Numbered from the stretch's first letter, positions 1-6,633 are shown. The stretch: DNA of 9,075 bases from Desulfobacterales bacterium HSG17 (GCA_030377945.1 JAUCGD010000118.1:1-9075), one strand, 5' to 3'. The notes: generated by a model not told the origin, from the sequence alone. Numbers and translations: made by a program.

Positions 1-1
1 G

Positions 2-1390
2 CTTAAAGAAACCTTAAAATCATATATGAATTATCCTGAGATAATTGCCATTAAAGTCATAGATGAGACAGATAAAGCAGTAGCTGCTGCCTGGAAAGAA
101 AAGGAAATTTTTGTTGGTGATGATTTTCCTGATAATATTAAATTAAATACCAAACTTTCAGTAACAAAAAAATTATTTAAAGATGAAAAAGAATTAGGGA
201 TTGTTCAGGTTTTTTACACTGATGAAGTTCTTAAAAATGAATTGAAAAATGTCAGAAAAGAAATGCTGTCAGATGCACATCTGGTTCATGATAAACTTCG
301 ATTTTATTTTGAGAATGCAGGTAATGTTCAAATTTCAATTACTTTAATTCTGCTAGTTATACTTGTTATCTGTCAGGTATTGTCATTAAAAGTTATGATT
401 TTTAACCCTTTGGGAAAAATTTCCGATATTACACAAAGACTAGCTGCATTTGATCTGACTGTTGAAACTGCAATTGAGGGAAACAGCAATGATGAAATCG
501 GGAAATTACTACAAGCTGTTAATAATATGGTAAAAAGCTTCAGACTTATAATATCTCAATCTGCTGAATCAGCAGAAGAGGTAACATCTTCTGCTGAAGA
601 AATATCCAATTCCGTTTCAGAGCAGGCTGCTGTTACAGCACAGCAGTCTTCAACTGTTTATGAAATAACTTCAACTATGGAAAGGCTTTCGGAATCTTCA
701 GCTCAAATTGCCAGCAATTCCAACTCTGTTGTGGAAATTGCCGATAATACGCTTAATACTGCCCAGGCAGGGGCTGAATCAGTTGAAGATGCTATGAAGA
801 AAATGGATCGGATTAACCAGGATAATCAGAAAAATATCAGGGAAATCCTGGCCCTGGGTAAAAAAGCTGAAGAGATTACCAAAGTAATGGGGATTATAAA
901 CGGGATTGCAGACCAGACAAAATTGATTGCCTTTAATGCTGCGCTTGAAGCAGCAAGCGCTGGAAAAGAAGGAAAAAGATTCGGGGTAGTTGCATCGGAA
1001 ATCAGGAGACTGGCAAACAGCGTCATGGCTTCAACAGGAGAGATTGGGATCAAAATTCAGGAAATAAAGGAGGCTTCACAGCATATGATAAAGGCTTCAG
1101 ATGAAAGCTCCATTGGGATCCAGGACGGATTAAAATCCTTTTCCCAGACATCTGAACTGCTTAACCATATTCTTTCAGAAGCAAAATCAACCACAGATGC
1201 TGCAAAACAGATTTCTTATGCAACCACTCAACAGAAAAACTCTATGAATCAGGTAGTTATAGCTTTAAAAGATATTGCAGAAGGTGCGGGACATACATCC
1301 TCATCAATAAATCGTATATCTTCTGTAAGTAAACATCTGGCTAATTTGTCAGAGAATTCACGAAAATTGATGAAAAAATTTACATTATAA
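2..1390 (+). CDS. Methyl-accepting chemotaxis protein (5' end outside window)
   Basis: Transmembrane chemoreceptor that would pass a ligand signal from an extracytoplasmic sensor to a CheA/CheW-type kinase complex. The frame is open from base 2, before the first ATG at 26, and the protein begins inside a sensor domain, so the first membrane helix and most of the sensor lie upstream of the window. Counting from the ATG at 26: sensor remnant to about residue 95, one hydrophobic helix at about 102-126, HAMP to about 175, then the long coiled-coil signalling domain. The hairpin tip (about 291-331) contains IADQTKLIAFNAALEAASAG and GVVASEIRRLA. Compared with E. coli Tsr, the core Asn and Glu of the tip are kept (N304, E308), but the Asn of QTN is Lys (K299) and the Arg after EAA is Ser (S311). 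The protein ends in KKFTL, with no NWETF-type CheR-binding pentapeptide. Family certain; ligand unknown. Confidence 0.92.
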   Translation, partial: LKETLKSYMNYPEIIAIKVIDETDKAVAAAWKEKEIFVGDDFPDNIKLNTKLSVTKKLFKDEKELGIVQVFYTDEVLKNELKNVRKEMLSDAHLVHDKLRFYFENAGNVQISITLILLVILVICQVLSLKVMIFNPLGKISDITQRLAAFDLTVETAIEGNSNDEIGKLLQAVNNMVKSFRLIISQSAESAEEVTSSAEEISNSVSEQAAVTAQQSSTVYEITSTMERLSESSAQIASNSNSVVEIADNTLNTAQAGAESVEDAMKKMDRINQDNQKNIREILALGKKAEEITKVMGIINGIADQTKLIAFNAALEAASAGKEGKRFGVVASEIRRLANSVMASTGEIGIKIQEIKEASQHMIKASDESSIGIQDGLKSFSQTSELLNHILSEAKSTTDAAKQISYATTQQKNSMNQVVIALKDIAEGAGHTSSSINRISSVSKHLANLSENSRKLMKKFTL

Positions 1391-1400
1391 CAGCTTGTAG

Positions 1401-1422
1401 TGAGCGATTTAGCGCTCATTTT
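1401..1422 (+). terminator. Possible Rho-independent terminator of the chemoreceptor gene
   Basis: Stem TGAGCG/CGCTCA around the loop ATTTAG, followed directly by TTTT, beginning 11 bases after the chemoreceptor stop codon. The stem is short (6 bp) and the T tract is only four bases, so termination would be modest. The hairpin is also part of the composite palindromic element, so it may be a by-product of that repeat. Confidence 0.45.
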
Positions 1423-1456
1423 GGCCTCAATCATCGTTTCTCCCGGCAGTAAACTG

Positions 1457-1544
1457 CCGCGCTATTTTCTGTCGTCCCTCTGGGACTTTAGATGCTTTTA
1501 TATCAGCTATTTAAGTCCCAGAGGGACGATAGAAAATAGCGCGG
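1457..1544. repeat. Long inverted repeat, 32-nt arms
   Basis: Left arm 1457-1488 and right arm 1513-1544 are reverse complements except at one position, where G faces U in the plus-strand transcript. Each arm carries the core GTCCCTCTGGGAC or its near-complement GTCCCAGAGGGAC, which is itself nearly palindromic. The loop of 24 bases (1489-1512) is AT-rich. The transcript would form a very stable hairpin upstream of rocD. Confidence 0.9.
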
Positions 1545-1600
1545 GAATTTATTCCCGTGCTTGCTACAAACAGGATGCTGATAAATTTGGGATAAATAAC

Positions 1601-1606
1601 AGGAGG
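1601..1606 (+). promoter_or_regulatory. Ribosome binding site fixing the rocD start
   Basis: AGGAGG lies 6 bases before the ATG at 1613. The reading frame is open upstream to 1400, but those extra 71 codons run through the palindromic repeat, and the protein family's usual N-terminus matches a start at 1613. Confidence 0.85.
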
Positions 1607-1612
1607 CCGCTT

Positions 1613-2812
1613 ATGGAACAACAAAATTATATTGAGTTGGAAGACAAATACGGGGCACATAATTACAAGCCCCTTGATGTGATTTTAACCAGGGGTGAAG
1701 GTATCTGGGTCTGGGATGTCACCGGAAAACGATATATGGACTGCCTTTCAGCTTATTCTGCTGTTAACCAGGGGCATTGCCATCCTGAAATCATGAAAGC
1801 CATGATAGAACAGGCCCAAAAACTTACCCTTACCTCAAGAGCCTTCAGAAATGACCAGCTTGGGCTGTTTTATAAAGAATTATGCGGGATAACCAATTCC
1901 CATAAAGTTTTACCCATGAACAGCGGGGCAGAAGCTGTGGAAACAGTTATCAAGGCTGTTCGTAAATGGGGGTATAAAGTAAAAGGTGTACCTGAAAATA
2001 AGGCTGAAATAATTGTCTGCCAGAATAATTTTCACGGCCGTACCATTACAATAGTGGGATTTAGTACAGATGAATCCTCAAGACAAGGATTCGGCCCGTT
2101 TACACCGGGATTTAGAATCATACCTTTTGGAGAGCCAGATGCTCTCAAACAGGCAATAACACCCAATACTGTTGGATTTATGGTGGAACCTGTTCAGGGT
2201 GAAGCCGGTGTTATCATACCTCGGGCCGGTTATCTCAAGACTGTTAAAGATATTTGCACTGAAAACAATATTGTTCTGATTTTAGATGAAATTCAGACCG
2301 GGCTGGGAAGAACCGGCAAACTTCTGGCAGAAGAACATGATGATATTGAAGCAGACCTTACCCTTGTGGGCAAGGCTTTGTCAGGCGGCTTTTATCCTGT
2401 TTCCGCTGTTCTTTCCAATACAGAAGTGATGGGAGTACTGCGGCCCGGAGAACATGGAAGCACCTTTGGGGGCAACCCCCTTGCCTGTGCTATTGCACGG
2501 AAGGCAATACAGGTTTTGATTGAAGAAAATATGATTGAAAATGCAGCACAGATGGGAGCTTATTTTCTTGAGGAATTAAAAAAAATCAGTAACACCAAAA
2601 TTAAGGAAATCAGGGGAAAGGGGCTGATGATCGGTCTGGAATTTTATCCTGATGCTGGTGGTGCAAGAAATTATTGTCATAAACTGCAAGAAAAAGGCAT
2701 ACTCTGCAAGGAAACCCATGACAATATAATCCGTTTTGCTCCGCCCCTGATAATTAAAAAACAGGATATTGACTGGGCTTTGGAGCAGATTGAACCCGTA
2801 ATTAAGCAATAA
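1613..2812 (+). CDS. rocD: Ornithine aminotransferase
   Basis: PLP-dependent class III aminotransferase that interconverts ornithine plus 2-oxoglutarate with glutamate-5-semialdehyde plus glutamate in the cytoplasm. The 399-residue length matches bacterial RocD. Visible motifs: YGAHNYKP (Y18 aligns with human Tyr55), [11 protein letters not shown] (Y48 with Tyr85), NSGAEAVE for phosphate binding, FHGRT (R143 with Arg180), EPVQGEAG (E197 with Glu235, the gate that favours ornithine's distal amine), LDEIQTG (D225), GKALSGG with the Schiff-base lysine K254 (Lys292), HGSTFGGNP, and RFAPPL (R374 with Arg413, which binds the substrate carboxylate). The residue spacings also agree with human OAT, so the call is to enzyme and not only to family. 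The Shine-Dalgarno AGGAGG selects the ATG at 1613. It is the first gene of a four-gene run. The sequence cannot show whether it runs in the catabolic or biosynthetic direction; the linked carbamate kinase favours catabolism of arginine/ornithine. Confidence 0.95.
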   Translation: MEQQNYIELEDKYGAHNYKPLDVILTRGEGIWVWDVTGKRYMDCLSAYSAVNQGHCHPEIMKAMIEQAQKLTLTSRAFRNDQLGLFYKELCGITNSHKVLPMNSGAEAVETVIKAVRKWGYKVKGVPENKAEIIVCQNNFHGRTITIVGFSTDESSRQGFGPFTPGFRIIPFGEPDALKQAITPNTVGFMVEPVQGEAGVIIPRAGYLKTVKDICTENNIVLILDEIQTGLGRTGKLLAEEHDDIEADLTLVGKALSGGFYPVSAVLSNTEVMGVLRPGEHGSTFGGNPLACAIARKAIQVLIEENMIENAAQMGAYFLEELKKISNTKIKEIRGKGLMIGLEFYPDAGGARNYCHKLQEKGILCKETHDNIIRFAPPLIIKKQDIDWALEQIEPVIKQ

Positions 2813-2851
2813 AGTAAAGCAATGAGGAAACAGATATGAAAAAACGGTAGC

Positions 2852-2869
2852 GCTGCCTTACATGGCAGC
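2852..2869 (+). other. Small hairpin in the rocD-NTPase spacer
   Basis: GCTGCC and GGCAGC pair around a 6-base loop in the 89-bp spacer between rocD and the P-loop gene. There is no T tract, so it is not an obvious terminator. It could be an mRNA processing or stability site, or chance. Confidence 0.4.
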
Positions 2870-2901
2870 TTCCCAGAATACAAAAAAAGAGAGGAGATAT
2901 C

Positions 2902-4248
2902 ATGATTGAAAAAGTCATTATTATGGGTGCGGCAGGTCGTGATTTTCATAACTTTAATGTCTATTTCAAAGAGAATCCCAGATACAAGGTTATCGGTTTT
3001 ACAGCCACACAAATTCCGAATATTGAAGGGAGGCTTTATCCGTCTGAACTATGCGGTAAAAATTATCCTGACGGTATCCCCATTTATGCAGAAGAACAGC
3101 TTTCTATCCTGATTCGTGATTTTCAGGTTGATCTTGTTGCATTCTCTTACAGTGATATTCCTCATACGGATGTCATGCACAAAGCCTCAATTGTTATGGC
3201 AGGAGGAGCTGATTTTATCCTTATCGGCGCAACTTACACCATGCTGCGCTCAATAAAGCCTGTTATTGCAGTCTGCGCTGTAAGAACAGGATGCGGAAAA
3301 TCCCAGACAACCAGGAAAGTATGTAATATTATGCGTAAATGGGGTAAAAAGGTTGTTGCTATCCGTCATCCCATGCCATACGGAGATTTAAGAAAACAGA
3401 TAGTGCAGAGATTTTCCTCTTATGAAGATTTTGAAAAACACAAATGTACCATTGAAGAGCGCGAGGAATATGAACCCTTGGTAGATCAGGGTATTGTGGT
3501 TTATGCCGGCATTGACTATGAAAAAATACTTCGCTCTGCTGAAAAAGAAGCAGATGTTATTGTGTGGGACGGGGGAAACAATGACACGCCCTTTTATCAT
3601 CCTGATGTTCATATTGTGATATTTGATCCCCTTCGTCCAGGTCATGAACTGCTTTATTATCCTGGCGAGACCAATATGATTATGGCTGATATTGCAGTTA
3701 TAAACAAGGTTGACAGTGCTGAATCTGCAAATGTGGAAATAGTAAGAAAAAACATTGAAAACCATGCTCCTGATGCAGATATTGTGCTTGCCCAATCAGA
3801 TCTTATTGTGGAAAATAGTGATAAGATTCGCGGAAAGCGGGTATTGATTGTTGAAGACGGTCCCACCCTTACCCACGGTAATATGGCCTTTGGAGCAGGA
3901 ACCATTGCTGCAAAACGATATGGGGCCGGTGAAATTGTTGAACCTGTTCAATATGCTGTAGGAACCATAAAGAAAACATATGAAAAATATCCTGATGTCA
4001 AATCCGTACTGCCGGCTATGGGTTACAGCAAAGATCAGATTAATGATCTTGAACAGACAATAAATAATGCAGAATGCGATCTTGTTTTGTTTGCAACGCC
4101 TATTGATCTTCCTAAGCTTTTAAAAATATCCAAACCGACTCTCAGGGTGCGTTACGAATATAAGGATCACAGCGATCCGTCCCTGGAAAGCATTCTTTTA
4201 AAACGCATGGGCCAATTTAAAAGACCGATTAATAAGACCCAATATTAG
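2902..4248 (+). CDS. P-loop NTPase related to cyclic 2,3-diphosphoglycerate synthetase (COG2403-like)
   Basis: A 448-residue cytoplasmic protein recognised as a relative of archaeal cyclic 2,3-diphosphoglycerate synthetase and of predicted GTPases grouped as COG2403. The archaeal enzyme uses ATP to close an intramolecular phosphoanhydride in 2,3-diphosphoglycerate. In order: an N-terminal Rossmann-like segment (VIIMGAAGRDFHNF, residues 6-19), a P-loop in AVRTGCGKSQTTR (126-138), a Walker-B-like strand ending in VWDGGNND (221-228), an NKVD motif (268-271) like the G4 guanine-specificity motif, and a conserved EDGPTLTHGNMAFGAG stretch (318-333). GAGAGGAG lies 5 bases before the ATG. It sits between rocD and arcC on the same strand, 25 bp before arcC. 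That context suggests work on ornithine, carbamoyl phosphate or a related compound and not heat protection, but this is inference. Substrate, and whether ATP or GTP is used, are unknown. Confidence 0.82.
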   Translation: MIEKVIIMGAAGRDFHNFNVYFKENPRYKVIGFTATQIPNIEGRLYPSELCGKNYPDGIPIYAEEQLSILIRDFQVDLVAFSYSDIPHTDVMHKASIVMAGGADFILIGATYTMLRSIKPVIAVCAVRTGCGKSQTTRKVCNIMRKWGKKVVAIRHPMPYGDLRKQIVQRFSSYEDFEKHKCTIEEREEYEPLVDQGIVVYAGIDYEKILRSAEKEADVIVWDGGNNDTPFYHPDVHIVIFDPLRPGHELLYYPGETNMIMADIAVINKVDSAESANVEIVRKNIENHAPDADIVLAQSDLIVENSDKIRGKRVLIVEDGPTLTHGNMAFGAGTIAAKRYGAGEIVEPVQYAVGTIKKTYEKYPDVKSVLPAMGYSKDQINDLEQTINNAECDLVLFATPIDLPKLLKISKPTLRVRYEYKDHSDPSLESILLKRMGQFKRPINKTQY

Positions 4249-4273
4249 ATAGGACTGGAAGAGAGAGAATCAT

Positions 4274-5230
4274 ATGACAAAAGACAAAAAAAAGATTCTT
4301 CTTGTGGCCCTTGGAGGCAATGCACTGATCCGCAAAGGCCAGCAGGGTACTGTAAAAGAACAGTTTGAAAATTTAAAACTGCCGGTCAGCCAGATTGCAA
4401 AGCTTTCAAAAAAATATAAAATTATAATAACTCATGGCAACGGTCCCCAGGTCGGGGACCTTTTGCTGCAACAGGAATGCTGTGATGCAGCTCCCAGGCT
4501 GCCCCTTGAAATCCTGGTGGCGCAAACCCAGGGCCAGATAGGATACATGATAGAATCCACCCTTGACAGCGAGTTGATGTCTATGGGTATCCAGACTCAT
4601 CAGCGCATTGTCAGCCTGCTGAGTTATGTGGTGGTTGATGAAAACGACCCGGCCTTTAAAGAACCCACAAAACCCATAGGGCCTGTTTTTACTGAACAAG
4701 AAGTTTTTACTGAACAGAAAACTGAAAAACTGCCTTACCCTGTTAAAAAAACAGCAAAAGGATTTCGGCGTGTTGTAGTTTCTCCCAGACCTGTGACCAT
4801 TGTGGTTAAAAGAGAGATAAAAACACTTATAAACATGGATTTTATTGTTATCTGCTGTGGTGGCGGCGGAATTCCGGTTATACGGGACGGACGCCGTTTT
4901 AACGGGGTAGATGCAGTTATTGACAAGGATCTTGCCAGTGCAACACTTGCAAAAGAAGTCGGAGTGGATATTTTCGTGATTGCCTCGGATGTATCAGGCG
5001 CTGCCCTGAACTATGGTACTGATAAACAGGAATTTCTAAGACACCTGACTGTCTTTGATGCGAAAAAGCATTTCAACCAGGGACATTTTCCTCAAGGCTC
5101 AATGGGTCCGAAGATTGAAGCCTGCATTGAAGTTATGGAGAAAAAAAGAAAAAGAGCTGTAATATGCTCTATTGAAGACATAGAAAAGGCAGTTTCAGGA
5201 AATGCAGGTACTGAAATTATTAATGATTAA
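4274..5230 (+). CDS. arcC: Carbamate kinase
   Basis: Amino-acid-kinase-fold enzyme that transfers phosphate from carbamoyl phosphate to ADP, giving ATP plus carbamate (which falls apart to NH3 and CO2). It is the energy-yielding last step of the arginine deiminase and related pathways. The 318 residues match the usual length. Visible motifs: VALGGNALI (11-19), THGNGPQVG (53-61), AQTQGQIGY (83-91), PTKPIGP (131-137), the KGFRRVVVSPRP block (162-172), CCGGGGIPV (194-202), GVDAVIDKDLAS with K218 (211-222), and GSMGPKIEA with K280 (275-283). These correspond to the nucleotide and carbamoyl-phosphate sites of the Enterococcus enzyme. A GGAAGAGAGA ribosome site precedes the ATG, 25 bp after the P-loop gene. 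No arginine deiminase or ornithine carbamoyltransferase is visible; they may lie elsewhere, or the carbamoyl phosphate may have another source. Confidence 0.95.
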   Translation: MTKDKKKILLVALGGNALIRKGQQGTVKEQFENLKLPVSQIAKLSKKYKIIITHGNGPQVGDLLLQQECCDAAPRLPLEILVAQTQGQIGYMIESTLDSELMSMGIQTHQRIVSLLSYVVVDENDPAFKEPTKPIGPVFTEQEVFTEQKTEKLPYPVKKTAKGFRRVVVSPRPVTIVVKREIKTLINMDFIVICCGGGGIPVIRDGRRFNGVDAVIDKDLASATLAKEVGVDIFVIASDVSGAALNYGTDKQEFLRHLTVFDAKKHFNQGHFPQGSMGPKIEACIEVMEKKRKRAVICSIEDIEKAVSGNAGTEIIND

Positions 5231-5239
5231 GGAAACAAT

Positions 5240-5944
5240 ATGGTCTTTACCAGGATAAAAAAATCAAAGACTAAAAATTTTATGGAAGCGGTTGCAGCCG
5301 GCAGTGCAATGGTTGCTTTTGCAGACGGAATGATAAGGCCCGAAGAAATTTCAAAACTTCTTGATTATGTAAGACTTGAAGAGAGCCTGAAAGTTTTTGA
5401 TTCTCTCGAAGTTATTGAAACCTTTGAAAAACATATTGAAAATTTTGAATTTGATTCCAGGGTGGGAAGAGAAAAAGCCCTGAAAGCCATACAAAAGATT
5501 GAAACAAATTCCGAAGAAGCCAGGCTGGTTGTATTTGTCTGCTGCGCCATAGGTTCGGCTGATGATGATTTTGATAATAATCAAAGACTGGCTGTAAGGG
5601 AAATATGCAGGGTTCTTGGATTGAATCCTGAACAATTCAGTCTTAATTTAAAATCCCCTAAACCTGAAGATTATCCAAAATCTGCAAAAGCAGCACATAC
5701 TAAACAAACAAAAACAGGTAAAATTCCCGAATGGATGCAGGATACATCAAAAATTTCCACAAATCATAATAAACAGGTAATTAAAGATGAAAATATGCCC
5801 CAATGGATGAAAAATCCTCCTGAAATTCAAAAACAAAAACATACGCACAAATCGGAAATGCCCCAGTGGATGAATAATCCTTCTAAAATTATCAAACAGC
5901 ACCAGGAAAAGAAAAACCTGCCTGACTGGATGAGGAAAAAGTGA
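5240..5944 (+). CDS. terB: TerB domain protein with a C-terminal PxWM-repeat tail
   Basis: Residues about 10-135 form an all-helical TerB domain like that of tellurite-resistance TerB: AVAAGSAMVAFADGMIRPEE (17-36), the middle segment KVFDSLEVIETFEKHIENFE (51-70), and EEARLVVFVCCAIGSADDDF (92-111), with two acidic clusters (ADG..RPEE and DDDFD) that are candidate metal sites. Classical TerB is about 150 residues and would end here. This protein adds a lysine-rich, low-complexity tail of about 95 residues with four short motifs: IPEWM (162-166), MPQWM (186-190), MPQWM (207-211) and LPDWM (227-231), 20-24 residues apart, the last only three residues from the C-terminus. The ATG follows the arcC stop by 9 bp and its AAGGAA ribosome site overlaps that stop, so the two are probably translationally coupled. 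No other ter genes are present. The tail looks like a multivalent docking segment (inference). Confidence 0.85.
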   Translation: MVFTRIKKSKTKNFMEAVAAGSAMVAFADGMIRPEEISKLLDYVRLEESLKVFDSLEVIETFEKHIENFEFDSRVGREKALKAIQKIETNSEEARLVVFVCCAIGSADDDFDNNQRLAVREICRVLGLNPEQFSLNLKSPKPEDYPKSAKAAHTKQTKTGKIPEWMQDTSKISTNHNKQVIKDENMPQWMKNPPEIQKQKHTHKSEMPQWMNNPSKIIKQHQEKKNLPDWMRKK

Positions 5945-5957
5945 TTATTTTCCACTG

Positions 5958-5989
5958 CAAACTTACTACTACAACGTTTCACAAGTTTG
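5958..5989. repeat. Weak inverted repeat after terB
   Basis: CAAACTT (5958-5964) and AAGTTTG (5983-5989) pair across an 18-base loop, 13 bases after the terB stop. There is no T tract. It is a weak candidate for a 3'-end hairpin of the plus-strand operon and could be chance. Confidence 0.35.
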
Positions 5990-6017
5990 TACTCAGTTGA
6001 TTATGTGTATGCCTAAT

Positions 6018-6045
6018 GTAGAGACAAGGCATGCCTTGTCTCTAC
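6018..6045. repeat. Perfect 28-bp palindrome
   Basis: Two uninterrupted 14-base halves, GTAGAGACAAGGCA and its exact complement TGCCTTGTCTCTAC, meet without a spacer. It lies between the ends of two convergent transcription units. Palindromes beginning GTAGAGAC and ending GTCTCTAC are a familiar intergenic repeat type in cyanobacteria and some other large bacterial genomes (recollection, not checked). It could act as a bidirectional 3'-end hairpin, though neither side has a T tract, or be a dispersed REP-type element. Confidence 0.92.
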
Positions 6046-6060
6046 GAGTGTGTACGAATT

Positions 6061-6111
6061 TATGATTTGTTGTACTACTGGGTCTGCCTGGGAACGAGAC
6101 AGCAAATCATA
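6061..6111. repeat. 13-bp inverted repeat at the 3' end of the oxidoreductase pseudogene
   Basis: Arms 6061-6073 (TATGATTTGTTGT) and 6099-6111 (ACAGCAAATCATA) are complementary at 12 of 13 positions, the remaining one a G-T wobble, around a 25-base loop containing GCCTGGGAACGAG. The last codons of the pseudogene's C-terminal frame run into this repeat and no longer resemble the protein family, which suggests the repeat replaced the native gene end. Confidence 0.75.
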
Positions 6112-6633
6112 CTGTTAAAACAGACGAACCCTTTAGTTTTGCGATCCTCCAAATCTTTATGCGCCCTGACTGCTTCTGCCAAGGGATAAGTCTGCCTTAC
6201 TTCAATCTTGACATTTCCGGTTTTTACCACCTCAAAAAGATCGATACCGGGCTGTCATTCCCTGGAGCATCATGGATGCAGCCTGTATAGATGAGATTTC
6301 ATCAGGAAGTTTTACCAGCCGGTGTGCCGGGATTATCCGTTTTTCCGCATAAGCTCCTGGAGGAAGTCCGGCATAGGCTACCCTGTCGCCGATATTCACC
6401 TCTGTTACGTTTGGGCCTGTTGATTCAACAATACCTGCTCCTTCCATGCCGGGAATGGCAGGAATAGAAGGCAGGGGATATAAACCGGTTCGGTGATAAA
6501 CATCAATAAAGTTTAATCCCACTGCTTCATGACCCAGCAAAACTTCACCCTCTCCCGGTTTTCTCGGATCAAAATCTTTCCATTCCAGGACTTCAGGGCT
6601 GCCTGTTTCAGTCATTATAATGGCTTTGCTCAT
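6075..6633 (-). pseudogene. Quinone oxidoreductase (zeta-crystallin type), internally deleted
   Basis: Remnant of an NADPH:quinone oxidoreductase of the medium-chain dehydrogenase family, normally about 325 residues. From the ATG at 6633, residues 1-130 are a good N-terminal catalytic fold: SPEVLEWKD, GLNFIDVYHRTGLYPLP, IPGMEGAGIVESTG, IGDRVAYAG, GAYAEKR, LQGMTARY. The frame then stops at 6232-6234. A second frame, shifted by one base, encodes the family's C-terminal end from about 6248: GIDLFEVVKTGNVKIEV, TYPLAEAVRAHKDLEDRKTK. The whole nucleotide-binding domain, about 150 residues, is missing, so the join near 6241-6255 is a deletion with a frame change and not a simple frameshift. The C-terminal frame runs to a stop at 6075 through a non-homologous tail that lies in an inverted repeat. 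AAGGAGG (6641-6647) precedes the start, and the ATG overlaps the stop of the upstream protease gene (ATGA). No cofactor binding is expected. Confidence 0.9.

Larger units (their letters stand above)
1395..1569. repeat. Composite palindromic intergenic element (REP/MITE-like)
   Basis: The 175 bp between the chemoreceptor and rocD is built almost wholly of nested inverted repeats. The outer ends TTGTAGTGAGC (1395-1405) and GCTTGCTACAA (1559-1569) pair along their full length if two G-U pairs are allowed. Inside are a hairpin at 1401-1418, a hairpin GGCAGT-AA-ACTGCC at 1445-1458, a 32-nt inverted repeat at 1457-1488 and 1513-1544 (31 of 32 complementary, the exception a G-U wobble) around a 24-nt loop, and a hairpin at 1542-1557 (CGGGAAT-TT-ATTCCCG). 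No transposase is encoded. The layout resembles REP/BIME or MITE elements mobilised in trans; that assignment is inference. The short triplet CAG occurs on both sides (1391-1393, 1571-1573) but is too short to prove a target duplication. Confidence 0.8.

Noticed and set aside
26..28. ATG at 26 as the true start of the chemoreceptor
   Set aside because: The frame is open to base 2, there is no ribosome site, and the protein would start inside its sensor domain without the first membrane helix.
1391..1573. CAG on both sides of the palindromic element as a target-site duplication
   Set aside because: Three bases are too few to separate from chance, and the next bases differ.
1561..1600. A sigma-70 promoter for the rocD operon (TTGCTA with GATAAA or TAAATA)
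   Set aside because: No pair of hexamers has acceptable spacing and match, so no promoter is claimed.
1400..1612. An upstream in-frame extension of rocD of 71 codons
   Set aside because: It translates the palindromic repeat, lacks family similarity, and the AGGAGG site and RocD homology both place the start at 1613.
2677..3012. Antisense open frames across the rocD, P-loop, arcC and protease genes
   Set aside because: They overlap well-supported genes, have no ribosome sites or family resemblance, and read as shadows of the real genes.
5945..6111. CRISPR array or tRNA in the convergent spacer
   Set aside because: The repeats are inverted, not evenly spaced direct repeats, and no tRNA fold can be made out.
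6232..6633. A genuine small 133-residue oxidoreductase gene
   Set aside because: It lacks the nucleotide-binding domain, and the matching C-terminal end of the same family lies directly downstream in another frame.
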